The notes under the pieces were generated by a model. The model worked only from the letters and a program-made list of their open reading frames with translations, did no database searches and was not told the origin of the DNA. The position numbers were made by a program, and so were the translations under genes. A DNA stretch of 64,000 bases, taken from positions 360,734-424,733 of the forward strand of contig JAKVCX010000001.1 of assembly GCA_022448525.1 (NCBI GenBank). Reading direction: 5' to 3'. The stretch comes from Tenacibaculum sp. (GTDB taxonomy: Bacteria; Bacteroidota; Bacteroidia; Flavobacteriales; Flavobacteriaceae). Below are positions 55,301-62,032 of the stretch, in pieces (position 1 is the first letter of the stretch; each line of letters begins with the position of its first letter).

Positions 55301-55453
55301 TTTGATCGTATAAGAAAAGGTATATATGTTTTTGAATATGACGTAAGAGTAAATAATAAAGGAAACTTTAGTAATGGAATTACGACAATTCAAAGCATGT
55401 ACGCGCCAGAATTCTCAAGTCATTCAAAAGGTATTCGAGTAAAAATTAAGTAA
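49355..55453 (+). CDS. Alpha-2-macroglobulin-family protein with thioester motif
   Basis: This 2032-residue exported protein has a signal peptide (MKKKSILITMLILFSILSQAQ), a helical N-terminal region (about 25-370) peculiar to the Bacteroidota type, then macroglobulin MG domains (FVFTDRSIYRPGQTVHFKG is the classical MG2 opening near residue 590). An ANG/A2M segment follows (FFYPQLSTDTHGNVSFNFTIPEALTRWK). The thioester motif CAEQ is at 1478-1481, inside an alpha-toroid TED domain (NNGGFPWFKGSRYPNAYITNYI). Such proteins trap attacking proteases by covalent linkage; bacterial forms protect the periplasm or envelope. It leads an operon with DUF4174 (1-bp gap) and a caspase-like lipoprotein (3-bp gap). 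Confidence 0.9.
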   Translation: MKKKSILITMLILFSILSQAQNNYIDLWKKVYEFEKENLPKSALKIVEKIYTKATADNNSPQLIKCLVYKSKLSINIEENAQLIIINDFKLQISKSSFPTKNILQNMLANLYWQYFQENRYNFYNRTKTAKKVDENDFRTWDLNTLFKEIHSAYQLSLNEKEKLQKVNIRKYKDILILHEESEKYRPSLYDLLAQNALVFYQTNEINITKPSFQFKLNNPDFICDSNLFTKLKLETKDSLSLQFNALKIFQELTRFHKKSKNFDALVDVDLQRLAFVSQNATFMNNETAYLETLQSSESNYKNLEAGSLYSFEIARVYNIQTNKYVQSKNEEHRFKNRQALEICEQIKKQFPNSLAAKKANVLISNIQQKQLILIAEANIPINKYSRVLVNYNNINRLHFSIFKITYDEYQELQKIYNKDLKIKAIKALEKVTSWENELPNEKDYLQHSTEVIIPKLPNGRYLVLATENKELSSKQIFGEALIQATDLTFITRNEPNKTIYQILDRNSGKPIQNASVRFLSEKSRYQNNTIDRTFTTNKNGEFIFSPDDYYNRVRAIITNKSDRAVFAEFYLRENVNNNPRYRTQTKTFVFTDRSIYRPGQTVHFKGICLESFKEKSSLITNKTVEVSFRDVNNQVIKKQSFKTNDFGSFAGVFIIPNTGLTGQFSIETKINGRRNYQYISVEEYKRPKFETKFKPVKETYQLNNEVTVTGFAKSYSGANITDAKVVYRVHRKVIYPRWCYWYYPNLNSQPQEIINGATITNSKGEFEIKFKALPDESVSKDKLPVFNYEVTADVIDLNGETRSSSTLVKVGYHSLLATIESNDFINRNEKNQKIKVATKNLNNESVDANGTITIYKLISPENTIRKRPWEAPFYQTISKEEFNSKFPHEAYKTEDNYLKWAKGKSLFTTPFTTKNGVQEIRLPNLKKWKSGKYLIELTSIDKFNQVVSDKKYISVFSNKDKRPADNALISVKADKENYKPGEKAIINVASNSKDLTVMIIVEKERKVVDYHYLHLNQNAKTIQIPVTSDDYGGFGIRYHFVNYNSINSETLMINVPHPKTDLDIITKTFRDKLQPGANETWSFTIKGTQKEKVTAELLASMYDASLDQFKAHNWNFDPIHKPTYRLQTFINSRNSFGNKYFRMEFNNRSYFDFPRLQYDQLNWFDFYFRDLRAFGYNAPAMESEAIMIRGAAPKSANKRKIQLEDNLISNLGSTELNELSLGIEYDSIGASSVKQERENSGEIQIRKNLQETAFFYPQLSTDTHGNVSFNFTIPEALTRWKLQLLAHSKNLHSATKILETVTQKELMVVPNAPRFLREKDEITFSAKISNLTDKTLAGTSQLLLTDAITGKAIDSELNNNNSQQSFSVDAEGNTQVSWNLKIPSTVQAVQYQVIAKADDFSDGEQNVLPVLSNRMLVTETLPMWVRSNQSKTFTLEKLKSNNSSTLKHHKLSLEVTSNPAWYAVQALPYLMEYPYDCAEQTFSRYYANTLASFIANSNPKIQNVFNQWKTSKALISNLEKNEELKSLIIQETPWLRDAQSETEQKKRIAMLFDLNNMKNGRQKALNKLQNIQMNNGGFPWFKGSRYPNAYITNYIVSGFGHLEKLGVENFDKKTTKMLIKAVKFLDNEIVDNYERILKRAQQVKEKDGAKAYQKYLNKQHIGYFDIQYLYMRSFYNKIPVSEKTQQAINYYRDQSATYWKSFNLSGKGWIALIQFRNGEKTVADKILKSLRENSITSEELGMYWKENKAGWYWHQAPIETQALMVEVFSEIENDTKTIDELKIWLLKNKQVSRWKTTKATSEAVYALLLNGSDWLSSSELVTIKMDNKTIDPTQLEDSKLEAGTGYFKTSWSGSEVSSDKASVTLTKKDKGIAWGGLYWQYFEDLDKITSAKTPLQLSKKLFKKVNSDTGKQLIAINDTNLEVGDLVTIRVELKVDRDMEFIHMKDMRASAFEPVDVISQYKWQDGLGYYQSTKDAATNFFFDRIRKGIYVFEYDVRVNNKGNFSNGITTIQSMYAPEFSSHSKGIRVKIK

Positions 55454-55454
55454 T

Positions 55455-55904
55455 ATGAAAAACACGGTTTTACTTCTTCTTTTGCTGTCAGGGGTTCATC
55501 AAATGTTTTCTCAAGAATTAGATTTATCTGAATATGAATGGAAAAATAGAGTGGTTTTAATCATAACAAATGGCAACTCAAGTCTTCGTGAACAACAACT
55601 CAACGAGCTTCATTCCAGCCTCAGAGAATTCGAAGAACGAAAACTTATCTTTTTTGAAATCCAACCTCAGCGTTACAGAAGAATATCCTTAAAACTAAAA
55701 ACCGAGAATCAAGATAATTGGATTTATTCTGAGCAACCCTACGAAAAATATAAATCGAAAAAATCTAAATTCAAAGTTATACTTATTGGACTTGATGGTG
55801 GAATAAAGAATAAAAGAACCAAAAAAATATTTACACGAAAAGAGCTTTTCTCTATCATTGACGGAATGCCTATGAGAAGAAGAGAATCAAAAAGAAGTAA
55901 CTAA
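55455..55904 (+). CDS. DUF4174-type exported protein
   Basis: This 149-residue protein has a signal peptide (MKNTVLLLLLLSGVHQMFSQ) and a thioredoxin-like DUF4174 fold: LDLSEYEWKNRVVLIITNG, QQLNELHSSLREFEERKLIFFEI, KFKVILIGLDGGIKNKRTKKIF and LFSIIDGMPMRRREM-like end. No redox CxxC is present. DUF4174 proteins often occur beside envelope genes and their role is unknown. The gene starts 1 bp after the macroglobulin stop, so it is co-translated with it. Confidence 0.85.
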   Translation: MKNTVLLLLLLSGVHQMFSQELDLSEYEWKNRVVLIITNGNSSLREQQLNELHSSLREFEERKLIFFEIQPQRYRRISLKLKTENQDNWIYSEQPYEKYKSKKSKFKVILIGLDGGIKNKRTKKIFTRKELFSIIDGMPMRRRESKRSN

Positions 55905-55907
55905 ATA

Positions 55908-56762
55908 ATGATAAAGAGATTAATATCATTTTTACTTATAATTTTTGTTTTAATTCATTGCAAAAATAAGAATGAAAAACCGGTGATATCTGCTGAAGTT
56001 GATTCCACAGAAGAAACAGTCAAAAAACCTGTAAACAGCTTTACGAATATTGAGTTTGAAAATACTTCAAAAACAATTCATATTATAGTTGCTTTATGTG
56101 ATAATAAATACCAAGGAATTATTCCTGTTCCTGAAAAAATTGGTAACGGACAAGATCCTAAAAATAACTTGTATTGGGGAACAGCATACGGAATCAAGTC
56201 TTACTTTAGAAGAAGTCCAAATTGGACCTTAAAACACTCGAAACAAGTAGATTCTATAATACTGGAAAGAATTGTGTTCAAGCATAAAACAAAAAACTAT
56301 ACAATTGTTGCAGATGCTTATGATGGAAAATATATTAAAAACGCAACTGAAACTTTTTTAAGAAGTTCTGCTGGTATTGAAAAAGATATTATAAACATAA
56401 ACAAAGACACTATTGGTATAAAAGGTAACTCAAATTTGGTAGCTTATATTGGACATGATGGCTTAATGGATTTTCAACTAAATGAGAAATTCATAAATAC
56501 CGATCAAAAAAAGAGAGATGTTATCATTTTAGCCTGTTATAGTAAAAACTATTTCCAACCTCATTTAAGACAAGCGAATATAAACCCATTAGTTTGGACT
56601 ACTGGATTAATGGCTCCTGAAGCTTACACAATTCACGATGCTATTGAAGGGTACATGAATAAGGAATCGAATGAAGCAATTAGTTTACGAGCTGCCAAAG
56701 CTTATCATAAATATCAAAAGTGTGGTTTAAAAGGAGCACAAAGACTTCTTGTTACTAATTAA
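55908..56762 (+). CDS. Lipoprotein with caspase-fold-like His/Cys pair
   Basis: This 284-residue lipoprotein (VLIHC, Cys18) has no name I can assign. A core beta strand, TIHIIVALCDN, is followed further on by two strands each ending in a candidate catalytic residue: LVAYIGHDGLMDF (H183) and DVIILACYS (C210). This strand-GHxG and strand-AC arrangement is the pattern of clan CD cysteine peptidases (caspases, clostripain, gingipains). The match is by eye. It lies 3 bp after the DUF4174 gene in the alpha-2-macroglobulin operon, so a link to proteolysis in the envelope is attractive. It could also be a non-catalytic relative. Confidence 0.7.
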   Translation: MIKRLISFLLIIFVLIHCKNKNEKPVISAEVDSTEETVKKPVNSFTNIEFENTSKTIHIIVALCDNKYQGIIPVPEKIGNGQDPKNNLYWGTAYGIKSYFRRSPNWTLKHSKQVDSIILERIVFKHKTKNYTIVADAYDGKYIKNATETFLRSSAGIEKDIININKDTIGIKGNSNLVAYIGHDGLMDFQLNEKFINTDQKKRDVIILACYSKNYFQPHLRQANINPLVWTTGLMAPEAYTIHDAIEGYMNKESNEAISLRAAKAYHKYQKCGLKGAQRLLVTN

Positions 56763-56862
56763 AATGTCTTTTCAAAAAAATAGTAACATTTTACTTTATA
56801 AGGTGACATATAATTGAATTACATTTATAACATCAAATAAATCACTTTATAAAAATCTAAAC

Positions 56863-58935
56863 ATGAAAAGAATTTTTTTATGCCTCGTTGCTATGATGGG
56901 GATTAGTAATTATGGAAATGCTCAAGAAGATAAATACCTTTGGTTAGAAGAAGTAGATGGAAAAAAAGCACTAGAGTTTGTTAATGAACAAAGCAAAAAA
57001 ACAGAAGCTAAACTAACCTCTTCGCCTTATTACAAATCTATTTATAATAAATCTCTAGAGATTTACAACTCAACAGATCGAATTCCCTACCCAAGTATGT
57101 ATGGAGACTTCGTTTACAACTTCTGGAGAGACAAAGATCATGTTAGAGGAATTTGGAGAAGAACACAAAAATCAAAATACCTGAATGGAAATCCTGAATG
57201 GGAAACAGTTTTAGATGTCGATGCCTTATGTAAAAAAGACAATAAAAAGTGGGTTTACAAAGGAGCAACTGGTTTATATCCAACTTACGATCGTTTCTTG
57301 ATTCGTTTATCAAACGGAGGTGGAGATGCTGTTGTAATCAAAGAATTTGACGTAAACAAAAAAGAGTTTGTAAAAGATGGGTTTTATATTCCTGAAGCGA
57401 AAGGAAGTGCCAGTTACTTCGATAAAAACACATTAATTGTTTCTTCTAATTTTGGAGAAGGAACTATGACAACTTCTGGATATTCGAATCAAGTAAAACT
57501 ATGGAAACGTGGAACTGATTTAAAAACTGCAAAGCTAATATTTGAAGGAGAGCGCAGCGATGTTGCTTCCGCCGGTATTGTAATGAGAGATGGCGATAAA
57601 AAATACATTACCGCTTACAGATCTAAAACTTTTTACACTCGTGAGATTAATATTTGGCAGAAGGATAAGTTTGTAACTCTTGATATTCCAGAAAACGCAT
57701 CTTTTAACGCACTATTAAATAATCAAGTAGTTTTAGATTTAAAATCAGATTGGACTGTAGATGGTTCAACATACAAACAAGGAAGTATTATTAGTTTAAA
57801 CTTTTCAGATTTACTTGAAGGTAAACATACAACTCGCTTAATTTATCAACCAAATGAACTGTCTAGTGTTTCAGGAGTTTCAACAACAAAAAACACTTTA
57901 CTTCTTAATGTTTTAAACGATGTTAATGGAGAATTATACATCTACAAATTCAAAAATGGAAAATGGAATAAAGAAAAGGTAAACGCTCCAAAACATGGAA
58001 GACTTTCAGTTTATTCTACAGATGAAACTAGTAATAACTACTTCTTTAGCTTTGAAAACTTTTTAACACCAAGAACTGTTTATTATGCAAATGCTGATAA
58101 AAACAATTTTAAAGCTTTCAGATCACTTCCTTCTTATTTTGATAGTAGTAAATATGAAATCAAGCAATTCAAAGTAAAATCAAATGACGGAACTATGGTT
58201 CCTTACTTTATTGTTCATGCAAAAAACATGGTGTTTGATGGTAGTAATCCAACATTAATTTCAGCATACGGTGGATTTGAATCCTCTTCGCTTCCTTTTT
58301 ATTCTGCTAGTTATGGAGCAAATCTTTTAGACAATGGGTTTGTATTCGTTTTAGCTAATATCCGAGGTGGTGGTGAATACGGACCGAAATGGCATCAAGC
58401 TGGATTAAAAGAAAAAAGACAAAACGTTTATAACGACTTCCATTCAGTTGCTGAAGATTTAATTGCTAAAAAAATTACATCTCCTAAACACTTAGGAATT
58501 CGTGGAGGAAGTAATGGAGGATTATTAGTTGGTGTTGCATTTACACAACGTCCAGATTTATATAATGCAGTAATTTGCGCGGTTCCTTTGTTAGACATGA
58601 AGCGTTATAACAAATTATTGGCTGGCGCAAGTTGGATGGGTGAATATGGAAATCCAGATAAACCAGAAGAGTGGGCATTTATTAAAAAATATTCGCCGTA
58701 CCACAATTTAAAACCAAATACTAAATATCCAGAAGTGTTTTTCTATACATCAACTCGTGATGACAGAGTTCATCCTGGACATGCCAGAAAAATGGCTGCT
58801 AAAATGAAAGATATGGGATATTCTTTTTATTATTATGAAAATACAGAAGGAGGTCATGCAGGATCATCAACGAATGAACAAAGTGCAAAATCTACCGCAA
58901 TGACATTTTCATATTTAATAATGAAATTAAAATAA
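56863..58935 (+). CDS. Prolyl oligopeptidase family serine peptidase (S9A)
   Basis: This 690-residue exported enzyme has a signal peptide (MKRIFLCLVAMMGISNYGNAQ), a beta-propeller domain (about 70-400, NFWRDKDHVRGIWRRT) and an alpha/beta-hydrolase domain. The catalytic residues are S550 in RGGSNGGLLVG, an aspartate in STRDDRVHPGHA (D633 or D634) and H665 in TEGGHAG. It would cleave short peptides after proline in the periplasm. The preceding 100 bp separate it from the macroglobulin operon, and a terminator follows. Confidence 0.93.
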   Translation: MKRIFLCLVAMMGISNYGNAQEDKYLWLEEVDGKKALEFVNEQSKKTEAKLTSSPYYKSIYNKSLEIYNSTDRIPYPSMYGDFVYNFWRDKDHVRGIWRRTQKSKYLNGNPEWETVLDVDALCKKDNKKWVYKGATGLYPTYDRFLIRLSNGGGDAVVIKEFDVNKKEFVKDGFYIPEAKGSASYFDKNTLIVSSNFGEGTMTTSGYSNQVKLWKRGTDLKTAKLIFEGERSDVASAGIVMRDGDKKYITAYRSKTFYTREINIWQKDKFVTLDIPENASFNALLNNQVVLDLKSDWTVDGSTYKQGSIISLNFSDLLEGKHTTRLIYQPNELSSVSGVSTTKNTLLLNVLNDVNGELYIYKFKNGKWNKEKVNAPKHGRLSVYSTDETSNNYFFSFENFLTPRTVYYANADKNNFKAFRSLPSYFDSSKYEIKQFKVKSNDGTMVPYFIVHAKNMVFDGSNPTLISAYGGFESSSLPFYSASYGANLLDNGFVFVLANIRGGGEYGPKWHQAGLKEKRQNVYNDFHSVAEDLIAKKITSPKHLGIRGGSNGGLLVGVAFTQRPDLYNAVICAVPLLDMKRYNKLLAGASWMGEYGNPDKPEEWAFIKKYSPYHNLKPNTKYPEVFFYTSTRDDRVHPGHARKMAAKMKDMGYSFYYYENTEGGHAGSSTNEQSAKSTAMTFSYLIMKLK

Positions 58936-58960
58936 TCAGATTTTAAAAATCTTACTTCTG

Positions 58961-58994
58961 AAAAGCTCTGTTATTTATAATGGAGCTTTTCTTT
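58961..58994 (+). terminator. Rho-independent terminator after the oligopeptidase gene
   Basis: AAAAGCTC (58961-58968) pairs with GAGCTTTT (58983-58990), followed by CTTTT. It covers a possible ATG of the next frame at 58980, which is therefore rejected as the start. Confidence 0.7.
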
Positions 58995-59027
58995 TGGAGT
59001 TTTAATTCATTACTTTTAAACTTCTTT

Positions 59028-59903
59028 ATGAAGTCAATTAAGGAAATAAGATTCAAAAATAAAAAGACGAACAACTACTTCTTCGATCTTGTAAGTTTAA
59101 AAGATATTTTAGACCTGAAACCCACAGATCATAATCAATATGAGCATCACAAAGTTTCCTTTTACATAATTGCAATTATTACCGATAATGTAGGAAAACA
59201 CACTATAAATTACAACGAGTACACTTATAAAAAAGGGACTGTTTTTACGATTAGAAAAAATAATATTCAAAAATTTCATTCCTCAAATGCTTCTGGGCAA
59301 TTTCTTGTTTTTACCGAAGATTTCATTATTCAATATGCCGAGAATTATGAAACACTAAAACTTCGTCAACTTTTCAACGAAATGTTAGGTTCTCCAAAAA
59401 TTCAATTAAATGAAAGTGAATTTATTGAGACTCAAAACTTATTATCACAAATACAAAACGAATTTTATAAGGAAAATGACGAATTCGCTATTCCTATTAT
59501 TAGAAGTTTAGTTCAAGTTCTGATTTTAAAACTTTTTAGAATTAAAGCTTACTCACATAAAACAATCAACAACAGAAATTACTACTCTAAATTCATTGAA
59601 CTTCAGGAACTGATAGAAGAAAATTGCTTTGAACACAAAAAAGTAAATTATTATGCTCATAAAATAGGTGTAACTTCTAAAACACTTAATAACATTACAC
59701 AAAATATTATTGAAAAATCTACGAAAGCTTTTATAGATGAAATAGTTATTCTTCAAATAAAAAGACTCTTAGTTAACTCTCAATTATCACTTACAGAAAT
59801 TGCATACGAATCCGGTTTCGACTTACCTACTAACTTTTTCAAATATTTCAGAAAACATACGGGACAATCTCCAAAAGAATTTAAGGAGACTCAAAAAAAG
59901 TAA
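59028..59903 (+). CDS. AraC-family transcriptional regulator
   Basis: This 291-residue soluble regulator has an N-terminal cupin-like sensor region (YEHHKVSFYIIAIITDNVGKHTINYNEYTYKKGTVFTIRKNNIQKF) and a C-terminal AraC domain with two helix-turn-helix units (KVNYYAHKIGVTSKTLNNITQNI and SLTEIAYESGFDLPTNFFKYFRKHTGQSPKEF). The ATG at 59028 is taken because the earlier in-frame ATG at 58980 falls inside a terminator. It is followed in the same direction by a double NTF2 lipoprotein, which is a likely but unproven target. Confidence 0.88.
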   Translation: MKSIKEIRFKNKKTNNYFFDLVSLKDILDLKPTDHNQYEHHKVSFYIIAIITDNVGKHTINYNEYTYKKGTVFTIRKNNIQKFHSSNASGQFLVFTEDFIIQYAENYETLKLRQLFNEMLGSPKIQLNESEFIETQNLLSQIQNEFYKENDEFAIPIIRSLVQVLILKLFRIKAYSHKTINNRNYYSKFIELQELIEENCFEHKKVNYYAHKIGVTSKTLNNITQNIIEKSTKAFIDEIVILQIKRLLVNSQLSLTEIAYESGFDLPTNFFKYFRKHTGQSPKEFKETQKK

Positions 59904-59963
59904 ACTTTCCCATTTTTACCCTAAAAAGAATTGTTTTCACCTAACAGCCTCTCTCCTACTTTC

Positions 59964-59971
59964 TAATTTTG
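59964..59971 (+). promoter_or_regulatory. -7 promoter element of the NTF2-domain gene
   Basis: TAATTTTG matches TAnnTTTG exactly and lies 29 nt before the ATG at 60001. Confidence 0.5.
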
Positions 59972-60000
59972 TTTCATACTAATTACAAACCAATTATAGC

Positions 60001-60912
60001 ATGAAAAAATTAGCGCTTGCTTTTAGCTCAGTATCTTTATTAATACTCATTATAGGATGTAACCCACAAAACAATTCTAAAGCAAACACAAAAAACACAG
60101 AAGCTATAGAAGCTTTCTACAATAAAGCATTAACTGTAAATTCTGAAACCACTCCAATCGAAGTATTAACTCCACACATGTCTAAAGATTATAAATCTAC
60201 AAGTTCAACTGGATCAAAAAATGCAAAAGAACTTATGGGACAACTTCAATTTTTCTGGAAATTAATTCCTGATTTAAAGTGGGAAATTCAGCAGATTGTA
60301 AATAATGGAGATGTTTATGTAGTAAGAAGCATTGCAACTGGAACTCCAAATGGAGATTTCATGGGATTACCTACTGATGGATCTAAGTCTTTCAAAATTA
60401 TGACTATGGATATGCATACGATGAAAGATGGAAAATTCATAAGTACAAATCATATTGAAGATTGGACAACAGCTATGAAACAATTGCAACCAGAAAGTGC
60501 AAGCAAAGCAGATGAAACAATGAATGTTGCTTTGAGTTTCATGGGAGCTATGGGAAAAGGAGATATGGAAACCATGAAAAGTTTAATGCATGAAGATATG
60601 GTTTGGCACAATGAAGGTGATAAAAGCATGCCTTGGATTGGTCCCTGGAAAGGTAAAAACGTGATTTTAGAAAAGTTTTTACCGTCATTCGGATCAAATT
60701 TTAAAACTATAAAATGGGAACCAGTAGATGCCCTATCAAAAGGAGACACTGCTGCATTCTTTGGAAATATGATCGGTGAATTAACAAAAACAGGAAAACA
60801 AACCTCAGAATTCACCTATGCTTTAAGAGTAAAAGTGAAAGATGGTAAAGTAATCCTATGGAATTGGTTTGAAGATAGCTACGCTGTATCAAATGCATTT
60901 CACAACAAATAA
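60001..60912 (+). CDS. Lipoprotein with two SnoaL/NTF2-like domains
   Basis: This 303-residue lipoprotein (LIIGC, Cys20) has two NTF2-fold domains. The first (about 33-160) is ester-cyclase/SnoaL-like: AIEAFYNKALTVNSE, FFWKLIPDLKWEIQQIV, GTPNGDFMGLPTDGSKSFKI and TNHIEDW. The second (about 172-300) is the SnoaL-like type: ALSFMGAMGKGDMETMKSLMHEDMVWHNEGD ... YALRVKVKDGKVILWNWFED. Such folds bind small hydrophobic molecules and some are isomerases or cyclases. The tandem fusion with a lipid anchor suggests envelope ligand binding, with unknown ligand. The AraC gene upstream may control it. Confidence 0.82.
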   Translation: MKKLALAFSSVSLLILIIGCNPQNNSKANTKNTEAIEAFYNKALTVNSETTPIEVLTPHMSKDYKSTSSTGSKNAKELMGQLQFFWKLIPDLKWEIQQIVNNGDVYVVRSIATGTPNGDFMGLPTDGSKSFKIMTMDMHTMKDGKFISTNHIEDWTTAMKQLQPESASKADETMNVALSFMGAMGKGDMETMKSLMHEDMVWHNEGDKSMPWIGPWKGKNVILEKFLPSFGSNFKTIKWEPVDALSKGDTAAFFGNMIGELTKTGKQTSEFTYALRVKVKDGKVILWNWFEDSYAVSNAFHNK

Positions 60913-60950
60913 ACGACTGATATATTCGTTTATGTTTATGTAAGTTTTTC

Positions 60951-60984
60951 AACCCCACTTCCTAAATAATGAAGTGGGGTTTTT
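60951..60984 (+). terminator. Rho-independent terminator between convergent genes
   Basis: AACCCCACTTC (60951-60961) pairs perfectly with GAAGTGGGGTT (60971-60981), followed by TTTA. A T run exists only on the plus-strand side. Confidence 0.85.
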
Positions 60985-60987
60985 ACT

Positions 60988-61863
60988 TTATTTTGCTTCT
61001 ACTAATTTTCTTCGGTATGCGAAGCTCTTTCTTCTCCAATACAACTGAATTCCTAATAACACCATTAAAGGTGTTAATCCATGAGGTACTCTAAATATAA
61101 CTTGATATAGATTTTGATGTAATGTTTGTAATGGAAACTCCCAATAAAAGTTTGCTACCAATCTTGCGAAGGCAGTTAATAAGCCCCAAATAATAGCGTA
61201 AATAAGAGCATACTTGGCAATCTTAGGGATAAAAATGAATACAGCCAAAATAAAGTCTAATATACCAGCTACATATAAAAATGTAATTGCAAAACTCTCG
61301 GAACAGCCAAAAATATTAATTACCATATCTACAAATTTCCCTGGTACTGGATAAGCTCCAAAGGCATATAATCCGTGAGAAACAAATGTAACAGCAATTA
61401 AAACTTTTAAAATAAAGTACAATCGAGGTCTTTCGTAATTTTCACTGAAAGTATAAAGAAAAACGAATGGCAATCCGAATTGAATGCTATGTTCAAAAAA
61501 TTGAGCTACATGATAAAACTTCTCTTTGGCTAACAAAACAGATAAAATAACCAAACTTATTCCTCCCAAATAAACTGGAATTCCGAATAGTTTTTTATTC
61601 GACTTCGTAATTAACAAAGTGCATACTGCGGCTAATAAATATAAAAAACCATTACACTGAATAAATGTTTGAATAAAATTATCGGTACTGGAACTTGTAA
61701 CATATTCTGTCCAATTCATACCAAACCAATTTTCAATTATTGGTTTTAATAAAGATTCGTCCCAAAAAAAAGTACGATACGGCGCATCCCAAAACAAATG
61801 CTGCCAAGCTCTGCCTAAAAAGATTAAAAAAACAGAAACTTTAAGGAGGTTAGTTTGTTTCAT
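60988..61863 (-). CDS. Multi-pass membrane protein, possibly DoxX-like
   Basis: This 291-residue protein has about seven to eight hydrophobic helices (LLKVSVFLIFLGRAWQHLFW; LYLLAAVCTLLIT; FLYVAGILDFILAVFIFI; YALIYAIIWGLLTAFARLV). Conserved-looking features are LGRAWQHLFW at the start, SHGLYAFGAYPVPGKF in the middle, and VPHGLTPLMVLLG near the end. The layout recalls DoxX-type proteins, but I cannot assign a family with confidence. The ATG at 61863 (MKQTNLLKV) is preferred over one eight codons upstream. Confidence 0.7.
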   Translation of the reverse strand: MKQTNLLKVSVFLIFLGRAWQHLFWDAPYRTFFWDESLLKPIIENWFGMNWTEYVTSSSTDNFIQTFIQCNGFLYLLAAVCTLLITKSNKKLFGIPVYLGGISLVILSVLLAKEKFYHVAQFFEHSIQFGLPFVFLYTFSENYERPRLYFILKVLIAVTFVSHGLYAFGAYPVPGKFVDMVINIFGCSESFAITFLYVAGILDFILAVFIFIPKIAKYALIYAIIWGLLTAFARLVANFYWEFPLQTLHQNLYQVIFRVPHGLTPLMVLLGIQLYWRRKSFAYRRKLVEAK

Positions 61864-62032
61864 ACCTACAAAATAACCAAATACCATGTTAACTTAACAA
61901 AAGTAGAATGTTATGTTATTTTAAACTAATGGTTATGAGATTTAATTTTCAATTAACATTCTCTCTTCCATTATTTTGCCTAATCAACTTTTCTATTTTC
62001 GCTTCAAATTAATCAACCAACCCCTGTAAATC

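Noticed and set aside
58980..59027. Upstream ATG for the second AraC regulator
   Set aside because: It lies within the terminator hairpin of the oligopeptidase gene, and the added residues are hydrophobic and unlike the family.
60450..60815. Minus-strand 121-codon frame opposite the NTF2 lipoprotein
   Set aside because: The plus-strand gene has clear domains and a lipobox; the antisense frame shows none.
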